A DNA stretch of 64,000 nt from Jeotgalibacillus alimentarius (GTDB taxonomy: Bacteria > Bacillota > Bacilli > Bacillales > Jeotgalibacillaceae), in the NCBI RefSeq assembly GCF_000829445.1, contig NZ_JXRQ01000017.1, positions 434,001 to 498,000 of the forward strand, written 5' to 3'. The notes below the pieces were generated by a model. It was given only the letters and a program-made list of their open reading frames with translations. It did no database searches and had not been told where the DNA came from. Below are positions 12,037 through 21,832 of the stretch, one piece after another. Position 1 is the first letter of the stretch, and each line of letters starts with the position of its first letter. Both the position numbers and the translations under genes were made by a program.

Positions 12037-12314
12037 TGATTGTCCGTGCTGAATGTGAATTTCATTTACCTCTTTCACACTCATTAAAAGAAAAGCGATC
12101 TGTGTTAAAACGGGTGCTTAACAGGGTAAAGCAAAAGTATAATGTTTCCGCTGCTGAGACAAACTATCAGGATAAGTGGCAGCGCACTGTGATTGAACTT
12201 GTTTCAGCATCAGCAGATTATGCCGCTGCTGAAGCAGAAATATATCGTGCAGTCTCTTTTATGGAGTCATTTCCAGAATGGGAGCCTGTCACTTCCCGGG
12301 TAGAAAGGCTTTAA
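12036..12314 (+). CDS. ylxP: YlxP family protein (DUF503)
   Basis: 92-residue protein of the DUF503 family, always found between infB and rbfA in Bacillales. It shows the family opening ([41 protein letters not shown]). A ferredoxin-like fold is expected; a role in ribosome assembly is suggested only by its neighbours. The ATG overlaps the infB stop (TAATG), and no strong ribosome-binding site is seen, so translation is probably coupled to infB. Confidence 0.9.
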   Translation: MIVRAECEFHLPLSHSLKEKRSVLKRVLNRVKQKYNVSAAETNYQDKWQRTVIELVSASADYAAAEAEIYRAVSFMESFPEWEPVTSRVERL

Positions 12315-12349
12315 CGGAAACAAATTTTCTTGATAAGAGGTGGCATGTT

Positions 12350-12694
12350 ATGTCATTGCGCTCAAACAGAGTCGGAGAACAAATGAAAAAAGAGCTTGGC
12401 GATATTATTGGCCGCAAAATCAAGGATCCAAGAATCGGTTTTGTTACAGTGACAGATGTTGAAGTAACAGGTGATCTTCAGCAGGCAACTGTTTACATTA
12501 CTGTTCTTGGAGACGAAGAACAGCGTGAAAATACGCTGCGCGGCCTTGCTAAAGCGAAAGGGTTTATCCGTTCTGAAATTGGACAGAGAATCAGGCTGAG
12601 AAAAACACCTGAATTGCTGTTTGAATTTGATGAATCAATTGAAACGGGTAACCGTATCGAATCATTGATCAGAGACTTAAAAGAACGCGAATAA
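12350..12694 (+). CDS. rbfA: Ribosome-binding factor A
   Basis: KH-like factor that helps 16S rRNA 5'-end maturation and 30S assembly, important in the cold. 114 residues with the family core [44 protein letters not shown] choose ATG 12350 after AGAGGTGG; the longer in-frame reading from 12278 would run through the end of ylxP and has no ribosome-binding site. It ends the rimP operon, before a terminator. Confidence 0.95.
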   Translation: MSLRSNRVGEQMKKELGDIIGRKIKDPRIGFVTVTDVEVTGDLQQATVYITVLGDEEQRENTLRGLAKAKGFIRSEIGQRIRLRKTPELLFEFDESIETGNRIESLIRDLKERE

Positions 12695-12698
12695 GTTA

Positions 12699-12732
12699 AA
12701 GGCAGGCAGATCTGATTCTGTCTGCCTTTTTT
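12699..12732 (+). terminator. Terminator after rbfA
   Basis: AAGGCAGGCAGA and TCTGTCTGCCTT pair around a 6-base loop and are followed by six Ts. It separates the rimP operon from truB. Confidence 0.85.
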
Positions 12733-12763
12733 AGCGTTTATTAAATGAAAGGAGCAATCATAT

Positions 12764-13675
12764 ATGAACGGTATTCTTCCTTTATGGAAAGACCCAGGCA
12801 TGACTTCACATGATTGTGTATTTAAAGTAAGGAAAATATTGAAAACAAAAAAAGTCGGTCATACAGGTACACTTGATCCTGACGTCGATGGCGTACTGCC
12901 AATCTGTATCGGGCGCGCTACTAAAATAGCAGAATATATAACAGAAGCAGGTAAGTCCTACAGAGCTCAGATTGTAATCGGGGAATCAACTGAAACAGAA
13001 GATGCCTCTGGTCCTGTGGTCAATAAAAAAGACGTTCCACACCGGATCAGTCTTGATCATCTGCTAGCTGCAGCCGCACAATTGACCGGGGATATTGAAC
13101 AGACGCCCCCAATGTATTCTGCAGTTAAAGTAAATGGGAAGAGACTCTATGAATACGCGAGGGAAGGAAAAACCATCGACCGTCCAACGCGCGTTGTGAA
13201 GATACATGAGATCGTGATCGATGATTCCTCACTCACCTACAATGAAGAAGATCAAACGTTTACTTTTTCAGCTGATATCAAATGCGGGAAAGGAACGTAT
13301 ATCAGAACGCTTGCTGTTATGGTCGGGGAAATACTCGGTTATCCCGCGCATATGGCAAAACTGACGCGGACTTCTTCTGCGCAATTCACAGCTTCAGATT
13401 GCGTCACGCTCGACCAGCTTGCAGCACTTGAGCATCCAGAAGAAATCTTAAAACCCTCAGAACTCGGGTTAAGTGGTTTGAAGAAGCTCTCTGTAAGTGA
13501 TAAAGTTGCTAGTAAAGTGAAACATGGTGCGGTACTCGAGGTTCCCGCAGAATGGACGGGTGAGATGGGAGAACCGGTTGCTGTGTTTTATGAGGATACA
13601 GTTTTAGCTATTTATCACCTTCATCCGGAAAAAGCCGGTCTGATTAAACCGGTAAAAGTCATTTGGACAGGATGA
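12764..13675 (+). CDS. truB: tRNA pseudouridine(55) synthase TruB
   Basis: Makes pseudouridine 55 in the T-loop of tRNAs. 303 residues with the catalytic aspartate D38 in GHTGTLDPDVDGVLP, the usual KTPPMYSAVKVNG-like motif (here QTPPMYSAVKVNGKRLYEYAR), the GTYIRTL motif, and a C-terminal PUA-like domain. ATG 12764 follows AAAGGAG. ribF starts 13 bp after its stop, so truB-ribF likely form one transcript. Confidence 0.97.
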   Translation: MNGILPLWKDPGMTSHDCVFKVRKILKTKKVGHTGTLDPDVDGVLPICIGRATKIAEYITEAGKSYRAQIVIGESTETEDASGPVVNKKDVPHRISLDHLLAAAAQLTGDIEQTPPMYSAVKVNGKRLYEYAREGKTIDRPTRVVKIHEIVIDDSSLTYNEEDQTFTFSADIKCGKGTYIRTLAVMVGEILGYPAHMAKLTRTSSAQFTASDCVTLDQLAALEHPEEILKPSELGLSGLKKLSVSDKVASKVKHGAVLEVPAEWTGEMGEPVAVFYEDTVLAIYHLHPEKAGLIKPVKVIWTG

Positions 13676-13688
13676 GAAAGGAAACGTC

Positions 13689-14636
13689 ATGAAAGTATAT
13701 ACGCTTCATCACCCGCATCAATTTAACAAAGATGATTTTCCGCCGTTATCAATCGCTCTTGGCTTTTTTGATGGTGTGCATGCAGGCCATCAGAAAGTCA
13801 TTCAAACTGCAAAGGGTTATGCGGATACTCACGGTGTCAAAAGTGCTGTGATGACATTTGACCCTCATCCTTCAGTTGTATTGAGTTCAAAAAAGAAGAG
13901 CGTTGATTATCTGTCGTCAGTGGATCAGAAAATCAGTAAAATCAGTCAAATGGGGATCGATTATGTCTTAATCGTCCGATTTACATCCGCTTTTGCCTCA
14001 CTCGAACCCCAGGAGTTTGTAGATCAATATCTGATCGGCCTGAATGCTGTACATATCACTGCAGGCTTTGACTATACTTATGGTAAATTCGGAAGAGGAA
14101 AAATGGAGACGCTCCCTTTTCATGCTAGAGGCATCTTCACATCGACAATCGTGGAAAAACAGGTGGATCAAGACGAGAAAATCAGTTCTACAAGAATCCG
14201 TGAGCTGCTGGCAAATGGGGATGTCGAAGTCGCGTCACGTCTGCTTGGAAGCTTTTATGAAACGGAAGGACTTGTGATTCATGGGGAAAAAAGAGGACGG
14301 AAAATCGGTTTTCCCACAGCGAATATTGAAACGCTGAACGGTCTGTTAATTCCTTCAACCGGTGTATATGCTGTCAGAATGAACATTCAGAACACGTGGT
14401 ATGATGGTATATGCAATGTAGGATATAAACCTACATTTAATGATCCTGATCAGGCTGCGCTAAGCGTGGAAGTCCACTTATTTAATTACAGTGAAAGCAT
14501 CTACGGTGAGAAGGTAATTGTTCAATGGATCAAACGGATCCGTAGTGAAAAGAAATTTAATGGTATTGATGAACTGATTGCCCAAATTGAAAAAGATAAA
14601 GATGAAGCCATTCAAATCCTGTCTGATCAGCAGTAA
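13689..14636 (+). CDS. ribF: Bifunctional riboflavin kinase/FAD synthetase
   Basis: Converts riboflavin to FMN and then FAD. 315 residues: an N-terminal nucleotidyltransferase domain with GFFDGVHAGHQKVI (about 26-39) and the ISSTRIRELL motif, then a C-terminal riboflavin kinase domain with GRKIGFPTANIE (about 205). B. subtilis calls this gene ribC. It lies 13 bp behind truB, and its ribosome-binding site AAAGGAAAC is modest. Confidence 0.96.
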   Translation: MKVYTLHHPHQFNKDDFPPLSIALGFFDGVHAGHQKVIQTAKGYADTHGVKSAVMTFDPHPSVVLSSKKKSVDYLSSVDQKISKISQMGIDYVLIVRFTSAFASLEPQEFVDQYLIGLNAVHITAGFDYTYGKFGRGKMETLPFHARGIFTSTIVEKQVDQDEKISSTRIRELLANGDVEVASRLLGSFYETEGLVIHGEKRGRKIGFPTANIETLNGLLIPSTGVYAVRMNIQNTWYDGICNVGYKPTFNDPDQAALSVEVHLFNYSESIYGEKVIVQWIKRIRSEKKFNGIDELIAQIEKDKDEAIQILSDQQ

Positions 14637-14647
14637 AGATACACAGG

Positions 14648-14676
14648 TTGCATCGCTACACCGCTTATGGTAGTAT
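14648..14676 (+). promoter_or_regulatory. Sigma-A promoter of rpsO
   Basis: TTGCAT (14648-14653), 17 bp, TAGTAT (14671-14676). The transcript would start near 14683 and carry a leader of about 90 nt before rpsO. Confidence 0.75.
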
Positions 14677-14699
14677 ATCTTATGTACGAATGAACCTTT

Positions 14700-14755
14700 G
14701 CTTGGCATCGCGGTTACTCCGCCGTCTGCTCGGTAACAGGGGATTTTAATAAAAA
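14700..14755 (+). promoter_or_regulatory. Probable S15-responsive leader of rpsO
   Basis: The 5' UTR contains a hairpin with arms GTTAC (14713-14717) and GTAAC (14732-14736) enclosing a C/T-rich loop, flanked by GC-rich segments (GGCATCGCGG, CAGGGGA). S15 of Firmicutes represses its own mRNA through a structured leader, and this position fits. I did not match it to a specific Rfam model. Confidence 0.5.
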
Positions 14756-14774
14756 TTACAGGAGGCTATTAATC

Positions 14775-15044
14775 ATGGCTATTACACAAGAACGTAAAAA
14801 CGAAATCATTCAGGAATTCCGTACACACGAAGGCGACACAGGATCTGTAGAAGTTCAGGTAGCAATTCTTACTGAAGACATCAACAACCTGAACCAGCAC
14901 CTTCGCACTCATAAGAAAGACCACCACTCACGCCGCGGACTATTCAAAATGGTAGGACGTCGCCGTAACCTGTTGACTTACCTTCGTAATAACGATGTAG
15001 CTCGTTACCGCGAACTGATCAACAAGCTTGGTCTTCGTCGATAA
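14775..15044 (+). CDS. rpsO: 30S ribosomal protein S15
   Basis: 89 residues, the invariant bacterial S15 length. Contains the 16S-binding signature of the family ([32 protein letters not shown]). Primary binder of the central domain of 16S rRNA. Strong AGGAGG ribosome-binding site at 14761. Transcribed from its own promoter and closed by a terminator; order rpsO-pnp is conserved widely in bacteria. Confidence 0.98.
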   Translation: MAITQERKNEIIQEFRTHEGDTGSVEVQVAILTEDINNLNQHLRTHKKDHHSRRGLFKMVGRRRNLLTYLRNNDVARYRELINKLGLRR

Positions 15045-15060
15045 GAATGAAGTAATGATG

Positions 15061-15086
15061 AAAAGCGGGCCTCGTCCCGCTTTTTT
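15061..15086 (+). terminator. Terminator after rpsO
   Basis: AAAAGCGGG and CCCGCTTTT stem around a 6-base loop followed by a T-run. Probably limits readthrough into pnp. Confidence 0.9.
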
Positions 15087-15170
15087 ATTAGGATAAAAAA
15101 GCAAATATTTGTACATAGTGAAAAGACGTATTGCAGATTTACTATGGTTAATGAAGAAAGGAGTTTTTAG

Positions 15171-17285
15171 ATGGATCAGAATAAACAAGTTTTCACAACC
15201 AACTGGGCAGGAAGAGAGCTTACAGTTGAAGTAGGTCAGCTCGCAAAGCAGGCAAGCGGTGCAGCTCTTATCCGTTATGGCGATACAGTCGTATTAAGTA
15301 CAGCGGTTGGTTCTAAAGAGCCTAAACCACTGGACTTTTTCCCACTAACAGTCAACTATGAAGAGCGTATGTACTCAGTAGGTAAAATTCCGGGTGGATT
15401 TATTAAGCGTGAGGGGCGTCCAAGTGAACGTGCAGTTTTGACAAGCCGTCTGATTGACCGTCCGATCCGTCCTTTATTCCCTGATGGTTTCCGTAACGAT
15501 GTTCAGATCATGAGTATGGTTATGAGTGTGGATCAGGATTGCTCATCAGAAATGGCAGCAATGTTAGGTTCTTCACTTTCACTAAGTGTATCTGATATTC
15601 CATTCGGTGGACCGATTGCAGGCGTCATGGTTGGATTAATTGATGGAGAATTCATTATTAACCCGACAATTGACCAGCAGAATAAGAGTGAAATGGAATT
15701 GATTGTTGCCGGTACGAAAGATGCAATCAACATGGTTGAGGCAGGAGCTTTTGAAGTATCAGAAGAAAAGATGCTTGAAGCGATTATGTTTGGACACGAA
15801 GAAATCAAAAAGCTGATTGCTTTCCAGGAAGAGATTGTTGCTGCCTGCGGTAAAGAGAAGCGCGAAATCGTGTTGGCTGAGCTGAATGAAGATGTCGTGA
15901 ACAGAATGCAGGACATGGCTGGTGAAAAACTTGTCTCAGCTGTTCAGACACATGAAAAGCATGCCAGAGACGAAGCAATTACAGCTGTTAAAAAAGAAGT
16001 GCTTGCTGTTCTTGAAGAAGAGGAAGCTGATGAGGATTATGTGAAGGACGCGAAAAAAGCGCTTGATCAGATGGTCAAAGCTGAAGTGCGCCGTCAAATC
16101 ACTCAGGACAAGCTTCGTCCTGATGGCCGTAAGCCGAATGAAATCCGTCCGCTTTCTTCTGAAGTTGGAACGCTTCCGAGAACACACGGATCCGGTCTAT
16201 TCACACGTGGACAGACGCAGGCTCTAAGTATTGCTACACTTGGACCTTTAGGTGACGTACAGATTATTGATGGCCTTGGGCTTGAAGAATCAAAACGTTT
16301 TATGCACCATTATAACTTCCCGTTATTCAGCGTAGGTGAAACTGGTCCAATCAGAGGGCCTGGCCGTCGTGAAATTGGTCACGGTGCACTTGGTGAGCGC
16401 GCACTTGAGAAAGTACTTCCTGATGAAAAAGACTTCCCGTATACAATTCGTCTTGTATCTGAAGTGCTTGAATCAAATGGATCTACTTCACAGGCAAGTA
16501 TCTGTGCAAGTACATTAGCGATGATGGATGCAGGTGTGCCGTTGAAAGCGCCTGTAGCAGGTATTGCAATGGGTCTTGTCAAGTCAGGTGAAGATTATAC
16601 AATCCTGACAGATATTCAGGGTATGGAAGATTTCCTTGGAGACATGGACTTCAAAGTAGCAGGTACTGCAAAAGGTGTTACTGCACTTCAAATGGATATT
16701 AAAATTGACGGGCTGACAAAAGAAATTCTTGAAGAAGCATTAATGCAGGCGAAAGAAGGCAGAATGCATATTCTTGACTCGATGCTCAGCACGATCAGTG
16801 AACCTAGAACAGAATTATCAGAATACGCACCAAAAATTATCCAGATGTCAATTAACCCTGATAAGATCCGCGATGTCATTGGGCCAAGCGGTAAAACAAT
16901 CAATAAGATTATTGAAGAAACAGGTGTTAAAATTGATATCGAGCAGGATGGTACAGTCTTTATCGCATCAGCTGATTCTGAAATGAATGCAAAAGCGAAG
17001 CAGATCATTGAAGATATGGTGAGAGAAGCAAAAGTGGGTCAAAACTATCTTGGTAAGGTAAAACGCATTGAGAAGTTTGGTGCCTTTGTTGAAATCTTCA
17101 GCGGCAAAGACGGACTTGTCCACATCTCTGAACTGCAGGAAGAGCGTACGAACAAAGTGGAAGATGTACTGTCACTTGGCGATCAGATCGAAGTGAAGGT
17201 TACAGAGATCGATAACCAGGGCAGAGTAAATCTTTCTCGTAAAGCTGTACTGAAAGAACAGAAAGAAAGAGAAGAAAAAAAGTAA
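15171..17285 (+). CDS. pnp: Polynucleotide phosphorylase (PNPase)
   Basis: Phosphorolytic 3'-5' exoribonuclease of the RNA degradosome-like network; 704 residues. Two RNase PH-type domains ([52 protein letters not shown]), a linker helix domain, a KH domain with [11 protein letters not shown] (about 570) and a C-terminal S1 domain ([30 protein letters not shown]). AAGGAG precedes ATG 15171. The window also encodes RNase J2 and RNase Y, so three RNA-decay enzymes lie within 30 kb. Confidence 0.98.
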   Translation: MDQNKQVFTTNWAGRELTVEVGQLAKQASGAALIRYGDTVVLSTAVGSKEPKPLDFFPLTVNYEERMYSVGKIPGGFIKREGRPSERAVLTSRLIDRPIRPLFPDGFRNDVQIMSMVMSVDQDCSSEMAAMLGSSLSLSVSDIPFGGPIAGVMVGLIDGEFIINPTIDQQNKSEMELIVAGTKDAINMVEAGAFEVSEEKMLEAIMFGHEEIKKLIAFQEEIVAACGKEKREIVLAELNEDVVNRMQDMAGEKLVSAVQTHEKHARDEAITAVKKEVLAVLEEEEADEDYVKDAKKALDQMVKAEVRRQITQDKLRPDGRKPNEIRPLSSEVGTLPRTHGSGLFTRGQTQALSIATLGPLGDVQIIDGLGLEESKRFMHHYNFPLFSVGETGPIRGPGRREIGHGALGERALEKVLPDEKDFPYTIRLVSEVLESNGSTSQASICASTLAMMDAGVPLKAPVAGIAMGLVKSGEDYTILTDIQGMEDFLGDMDFKVAGTAKGVTALQMDIKIDGLTKEILEEALMQAKEGRMHILDSMLSTISEPRTELSEYAPKIIQMSINPDKIRDVIGPSGKTINKIIEETGVKIDIEQDGTVFIASADSEMNAKAKQIIEDMVREAKVGQNYLGKVKRIEKFGAFVEIFSGKDGLVHISELQEERTNKVEDVLSLGDQIEVKVTEIDNQGRVNLSRKAVLKEQKEREEKK

Positions 17286-17288
17286 GAT

Positions 17289-17315
17289 AAAAGCCGGCTG
17301 ATTAGCCGGTTTTTC
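17289..17315 (+). terminator. Terminator after pnp
   Basis: CCGGCT/AGCCGG stem with loop GATT and a T5 tract. Confidence 0.85.
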
Positions 17316-17453
17316 TATGCATGCTGAAAATTACAGATCAGAATAGGATAGATTGCATACAAATTGCACGATATAAAGCTTTTTTAAGTGAAAAATATCC
17401 TGAACCATAGTAGAATATTTCATTAAGTGCATTAAGTTTAGGAGATGTTTTTT

Positions 17454-18689
17454 ATGATTACACGTTACACCTGCAAAAATGGCCTGAGGATTGTATATGA
17501 GCATATCCCGACTGTCAGATCTGCTGCGGTCGGTATATGGATTGGCACAGGCTCAAGAGATGAGAATACGGAAAATAACGGGATCTCCCATTTTATTGAA
17601 CATATGCTGTTCAAAGGAACGAAGGAACGCTCTGCAAGAAAGATTGCTGAAGAATTTGACAGAATTGGCGGGCATGTCAATGCCTTCACGTCAAAAGAAT
17701 ATACATGCTTTTATGCAAAAGTGCTTGATAATCATGCGAAGCATGCGTTAGACGTTCTCTCAGATATGTTCTTCAACTCAGTCTACGACCCGGAAGAACT
17801 TGAAAAAGAAAAAAACGTCGTACTTGAGGAAATTAAGATGTATGAGGATACACCTGATGATATCGTTCATGATCTGCTTGGTGAAGCAGTTTATGGAAAG
17901 CATCCACTTGGATACCCGATACTTGGTACAGAATCAACGCTGAAGTCCTTTACAAGTGACGACCTGAAAAAATATGTATATGAGATGTACCGGCCTGAGG
18001 ATGTGGTGATCTCAGCGGCAGGAAATATCGGACCTGAATTCATTAAGGAAATTGAATCTTTGTTCGGAGATTATACATCTTCAACTGAAGATAAAAAAGA
18101 TCATGATCTTCCTGAATTTCACTACACTCATTTATCCAGGAGGAAAGAAACTGAGCAGGCACACCTTTGCCTCGGATTCGATGGACTGCCGATTGGACAC
18201 GAGGATACGTACAGTCTGATTGTACTGAATAATGTACTTGGAGGCAGTATGTCTTCACGATTGTTTCAGGATGTGCGTGAAGATAAAGGACTTGCCTATT
18301 CAGTATTTTCATATCACTCTGCCCACCGTGACAGCGGACTGCTGACAATCTATGCAGGAACTGGTGCTGAACAGCTTGATGCATTGTACGATACGATTCA
18401 GTCCACCCTTTTAAAATTAAAAGCTGACGGATTAACTGCGGATGAACTGGATTCTTCGAAGGAACAGCTCAAAGGCAACCTGGTGCTGGGACTTGAAAGT
18501 ACAAATGCAAGAATGAGCCGAAACGGTAAAAATGAACTAATGCTCGGCAGACACCGCTCAATGGATGAATTGATTGAAAAAATCGATCTGGTGTCCGAAT
18601 CGTCTGTCAAAAACGTTGCTGACCGCATTCTCGGCGGAAACTTCGCCTCATCAGTCATCTCTCCTCAGGGAGAAAAAGTTTCACTATAA
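17454..18689 (+). CDS. mlpA: M16-family zinc processing peptidase MlpA/YmxG
   Basis: Single-chain M16B peptidase related to mitochondrial processing peptidase; 411 residues. The inverted zinc motif HFIEH is intact (H46, E49, H50), with the downstream glutamate in the EEIKMYEDTPDD region, and the C-terminal R/Y substrate-binding region is present (DVREDKGLAYSVFSYHSA). The start is ATG 17454, nine bases after GGAG; the ATG nine bases earlier lies in the ribosome-binding site. The polysaccharide deacetylase ylxY that separates pnp and mlpA in B. subtilis is absent here. Confidence 0.93.
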   Translation: MITRYTCKNGLRIVYEHIPTVRSAAVGIWIGTGSRDENTENNGISHFIEHMLFKGTKERSARKIAEEFDRIGGHVNAFTSKEYTCFYAKVLDNHAKHALDVLSDMFFNSVYDPEELEKEKNVVLEEIKMYEDTPDDIVHDLLGEAVYGKHPLGYPILGTESTLKSFTSDDLKKYVYEMYRPEDVVISAAGNIGPEFIKEIESLFGDYTSSTEDKKDHDLPEFHYTHLSRRKETEQAHLCLGFDGLPIGHEDTYSLIVLNNVLGGSMSSRLFQDVREDKGLAYSVFSYHSAHRDSGLLTIYAGTGAEQLDALYDTIQSTLLKLKADGLTADELDSSKEQLKGNLVLGLESTNARMSRNGKNELMLGRHRSMDELIEKIDLVSESSVKNVADRILGGNFASSVISPQGEKVSL

Positions 18690-18709
18690 ATATAAATCAT
18701 TGCTACACG

Positions 18710-18738
18710 AGCCTGGACACTGCTGTCCGGGCTTTTTT
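18710..18738 (+). terminator. Terminator after mlpA
   Basis: AGCCTGGACA pairs with TGTCCGGGCT (one G-U), followed by six Ts. Confidence 0.9.
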
Positions 18739-18874
18739 ATTTACAGATAAATATTGTTTTAGCATAGATGATGATTGGAGCGGAAGCGGACAGCCGAATT
18801 TAACAATGCTATTTATATAAAAATATCTCCCGGCATACATATAATAAATCAGCTTTTATAAGGAGGAAACATAC

Positions 18875-19159
18875 ATGAGAATGAGTGAACTGTACAGAAA
18901 GGAAATTATTGATATCAATCAGGCAGAACGGATGGGGGTACTGGGTAATGCAGACATTGAATTTGATGAAAGTACGGGAGAAATGATTAATCTGCTCATT
19001 CCATCAGGAAAATCAAACCCATTCAACCGGGCAAAAGAAGAATACGCAATTCCATGGAAAAATGTTCATGCAGTAGGGAAAGATTTAATACTGATACAGT
19101 CTAACCATTCACAAGATGATCAGCAATTACATACAATACCGGAGAATAATGATGAATGA
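18875..19159 (+). CDS. ymxH: YlmC/YmxH family sporulation protein (PRC-barrel)
   Basis: 94-residue member of the YlmC/YmxH family, a small PRC-barrel-like protein found in endospore formers. Family features: RMSELYRKEIIDINQAERMGVLGNADIEFDESTGEMINLLIP and the central PWKNVHAVGKDLILI. AAGGAGG lies eight bases before ATG 18875, with a second ATG two codons later. It sits directly ahead of dpaA, as in B. subtilis, so it may share the late-sporulation transcript. Its molecular function is not known. Confidence 0.85.
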   Translation: MRMSELYRKEIIDINQAERMGVLGNADIEFDESTGEMINLLIPSGKSNPFNRAKEEYAIPWKNVHAVGKDLILIQSNHSQDDQQLHTIPENNDE

Positions 19160-19174
19160 AGTGAGTGAGATGGT

Positions 19175-20059
19175 ATGGTCAACGAGAAGGTAGCCCGCAA
19201 AAAAGCAGCGGTGATCGGTGGAGATGCCAGACAGCTTGTCATTGCTGAGAAATTGTGTGAAATAGGTGCTGAAGTATATCTCTGTGGATTTGATCAGCTG
19301 AATATGACTGAACCAGGATACAGAAAAGCAAAGATTGATGAGATCCCATTTAACAGTGTGGATGCGGTCATTTTTCCTGTGAGTGGAATCAGTTCTTCAG
19401 GTGAAATCAAATCTTCATTCAGCGCAGAAAATCTGGCAATAGATCATGAACAATTGGATCAGCTGCATGAAGAATGCCTGATTTTTTCAGGAATCAGAAC
19501 ACCTTGGACAGAACGTAGCAATAAACAATTTGTCTACTTATTCGAAGAGGATGCTATTGCGATATCAAATTCTATTCCCACTGCTGAAGGCATACTCTGG
19601 CTGCTCATTCAGCATACTGATTACACCATTCATGGCTCAGACATTGTGATAACAGGAGGGGGAAGAGTCGGGCTGACGCTTGCAAGAGTGCTCCATTCAC
19701 TCGGTGCTAATGTTACAGCTCTTTCCTCAGTTAAATCAGAAATAGCCAGACTGAAGGAAATCGGGGTAAACGGAAAGCATTTAAAAGATTTGAACAGGTA
19801 TATTGCAGAGGCTGATATCTGGGTCAATACAATTCCATCAGATACGATCATAAACGAAAATGCGATGTCAGCCTGTAAGCCGGGGATTTTTTTAATAGAA
19901 CTGGCTTCTGACCCTTCGATTGAACAGCGCAGGATTGCAGGGCGAATGAATCTTCAATATATGGAGGCACCGAGTCTTCCGGGTATGGTGGCACCAAAAA
20001 CTGCTGGTGAAATACTTGCAGCGGCGATTCTGGATCTGGTCATTGAAAAAGGAGGATAA
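19175..20059 (+). CDS. dpaA: Dipicolinate synthase subunit A
   Basis: One subunit of the enzyme that makes dipicolinic acid in the mother cell from the lysine-pathway intermediate supplied by DapA. 294 residues. It opens with the family signature (AAVIGGDARQLVIAEKLCEIGAEVYLCGFDQL) and has a second Rossmann nucleotide-binding segment, VITGGGRVGLTLARVLHSLGA, near 160-180. The subunit partner dpaB follows three bases later. Marks the organism as an endospore former. Also called spoVFA. Confidence 0.96.
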   Translation: MVNEKVARKKAAVIGGDARQLVIAEKLCEIGAEVYLCGFDQLNMTEPGYRKAKIDEIPFNSVDAVIFPVSGISSSGEIKSSFSAENLAIDHEQLDQLHEECLIFSGIRTPWTERSNKQFVYLFEEDAIAISNSIPTAEGILWLLIQHTDYTIHGSDIVITGGGRVGLTLARVLHSLGANVTALSSVKSEIARLKEIGVNGKHLKDLNRYIAEADIWVNTIPSDTIINENAMSACKPGIFLIELASDPSIEQRRIAGRMNLQYMEAPSLPGMVAPKTAGEILAAAILDLVIEKGG

Positions 20060-20062
20060 AAA

Positions 20063-20656
20063 GTGTTAGAAAACAAGAGAATAGGTTTCGGTTTCACAGG
20101 ATCTCACTGTACTTACCATTTAGTGCTGCCTCAATTAATCAGATTAAAGGAATTGGGAGCGGAAATTGTTCCAGTCGTCAGTTATACAATGCAGTCAACA
20201 GATACAAGATTTGGTGAAGGAGAGGAATGGGTTCAAAAAATAGAAAAAGCATCAGGTGAGAAATGTATCAGAACAATCCCTGAGGCAGAACCGCTTGGAC
20301 CGGTTAAGCCACTGGACTGCATGGTTATCGCACCCTTAACGGGGAATTCTTTATCAAAACTGGCGAACGCTCTTACAGATTCCCCTGTACTGATGGCGGC
20401 AAAAGCGACGATGCGTAATCACAAGCCGGTCGTTGCAGCAATATCGACCAATGACGGTCTGGGATTAAACGGTGTGAACCTGATGAAGCTGATGACAGCA
20501 AAAAACTTATACTTTGTCCCTTTCAGTCAGGATGATCCTGAAAATAAGCCCAATTCACTAGTGGCACATATGGATCATATCCCGGAAACAGTCATTGCGG
20601 CACTAAAAGGTAAACAGATCCAGCCGGTAATCACTTTATTAAATAAAAGAGATTGA
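20063..20656 (+). CDS. dpaB: Dipicolinate synthase subunit B (flavoprotein)
   Basis: Flavoprotein-family subunit of dipicolinate synthase, 197 residues. Family features are GFTGSHCTYHLVLPQL at the N-terminus, the APLTGNSLSKLANALTDSPVLMAAKATMRN core and the NDGLGLNG segment. Starts with GTG 20063 after AAAGGAGG. The stop overlaps the -35 of the following asd promoter, so lysine-branch genes get an additional vegetative promoter. Also called spoVFB. Confidence 0.96.
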   Translation: MLENKRIGFGFTGSHCTYHLVLPQLIRLKELGAEIVPVVSYTMQSTDTRFGEGEEWVQKIEKASGEKCIRTIPEAEPLGPVKPLDCMVIAPLTGNSLSKLANALTDSPVLMAAKATMRNHKPVVAAISTNDGLGLNGVNLMKLMTAKNLYFVPFSQDDPENKPNSLVAHMDHIPETVIAALKGKQIQPVITLLNKRD

Positions 20657-20682
20657 GAAATAGAAAGCATAAATGATACAAT
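20653..20682 (+). promoter_or_regulatory. Sigma-A promoter of asd-dapG-dapA
   Basis: TTGAGA (20653-20658), an 18-bp spacer and TACAAT (20677-20682). The -35 overlaps the dpaB stop codon. It lets asd-dapG-dapA be expressed in growing cells independently of the sporulation-time dpaAB transcript. Confidence 0.7.
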
Positions 20683-20756
20683 GTGTTGTATGAATACACA
20701 TTAGTGCTTTACCTGTCTAACGCATTACAGGGAAAGAGTGGAAGGGAGTTTTGTAA

Positions 20757-21800
20757 ATGAAGGGTACAGGATATAACGTAGCAGTAGTAGGAGCAACAGG
20801 AGCAGTAGGAACTCAGATGCTCGCAATGCTTGAGCAGAGGGATTTTCCGGTTGAATCAATTAAACTCCTTTCTTCTGCAAGATCAGCAGGACAGACAATT
20901 CAATTCAACGGGGCACCGGTAACAGTTGAAGAAGCAACACCGGAAAGCTTTGATGGCGTGCAGATTGCACTTTTTTCAGCGGGAGGCAGTATTTCAAAGA
21001 AACTGGCCCCTGAAGCTGCAAAACGCGGTGCAATCGTCATTGATAATACAAGTGCCTTCAGAATGGATGAAGGTGTGCCACTTGTTGTTCCGGAAGTAAA
21101 CGAACTTGATCTTCAGCATCATAAAGGCATTATTGCAAACCCGAACTGTTCTACCATTCAAATGGTGGCAGCTCTTGAACCGATCAGAAAAGAATTGGGT
21201 CTTGAGAAAGTCATTGTTTCAACATATCAGGCAGTTTCAGGTGCAGGTGTGCAGGCGATTGATGAAATGAAAGAACAATCGCAGGCTATTTTGAACGGGG
21301 AAGAACCAACGGCCAGTGTTTTACCTGTAAAAGGAGATAAAAAGCATTACCCGATCGCCTTTAATGCAGTACCGCAGATTGATGTCTTTGATACAAATGG
21401 CTATACTTTTGAAGAAATGAAAATGATTAACGAAACGAAGAAAATTATGCATATGCCTGAATTGAAGGTATCAGCAACATGTGTGAGATTACCAGTTGAG
21501 ACTGGACACGCGGAATCGGTTTATATTGAGGTATCTGAAAGAGGAAAAAATACAGCAGATATCCACCGGATTCTCTCAGAAGCACCTGGCGTCACGCTGC
21601 AGGATAACCCTGATCAGCAGGAGTATCCAATGCCAAGCACTGCTGCAGGTAAAACAGATGTGTTCGTAGGAAGAGTGCGAAAAGATCCTGACGAAGACCA
21701 TGGCTTCCATATGTGGATCGTTTCAGATAATTTATTAAAAGGAGCTGCGTGGAACTCAGTACAGATCGCAGAGAGTCTGATCAAACTTAAACTCGTATAA
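20757..21800 (+). CDS. asd: Aspartate-semialdehyde dehydrogenase
   Basis: Makes aspartate semialdehyde, the branch point to lysine/dipicolinate and to threonine/methionine. 347 residues with the NADP-binding motif [13 protein letters not shown] near the N-terminus, the catalytic cysteine C131 in NPNCSTIQ and the conserved [11 protein letters not shown] loop. AAGGGAG lies ahead of ATG 20757. The dpaAB-asd-dapG-dapA order matches B. subtilis. Confidence 0.97.
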   Translation: MKGTGYNVAVVGATGAVGTQMLAMLEQRDFPVESIKLLSSARSAGQTIQFNGAPVTVEEATPESFDGVQIALFSAGGSISKKLAPEAAKRGAIVIDNTSAFRMDEGVPLVVPEVNELDLQHHKGIIANPNCSTIQMVAALEPIRKELGLEKVIVSTYQAVSGAGVQAIDEMKEQSQAILNGEEPTASVLPVKGDKKHYPIAFNAVPQIDVFDTNGYTFEEMKMINETKKIMHMPELKVSATCVRLPVETGHAESVYIEVSERGKNTADIHRILSEAPGVTLQDNPDQQEYPMPSTAAGKTDVFVGRVRKDPDEDHGFHMWIVSDNLLKGAAWNSVQIAESLIKLKLV

Positions 21801-21832
21801 CTGTCACGCGCTTTTAAGAGAGGAGCGTTACT

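Noticed and set aside
15533-15916. 127-codon minus-strand frame inside pnp
   Set aside because: Antisense to PNPase coding sequence with Ser/Ile-rich low-complexity translation; no ribosome-binding site noted.
18833-18846. GCATACATATAATA before ymxH as a sigma-E or sigma-K promoter
   Set aside because: The -10-like bases fit sporulation sigma patterns, but I found no correctly spaced -35 for either, so it is not listed as a promoter.
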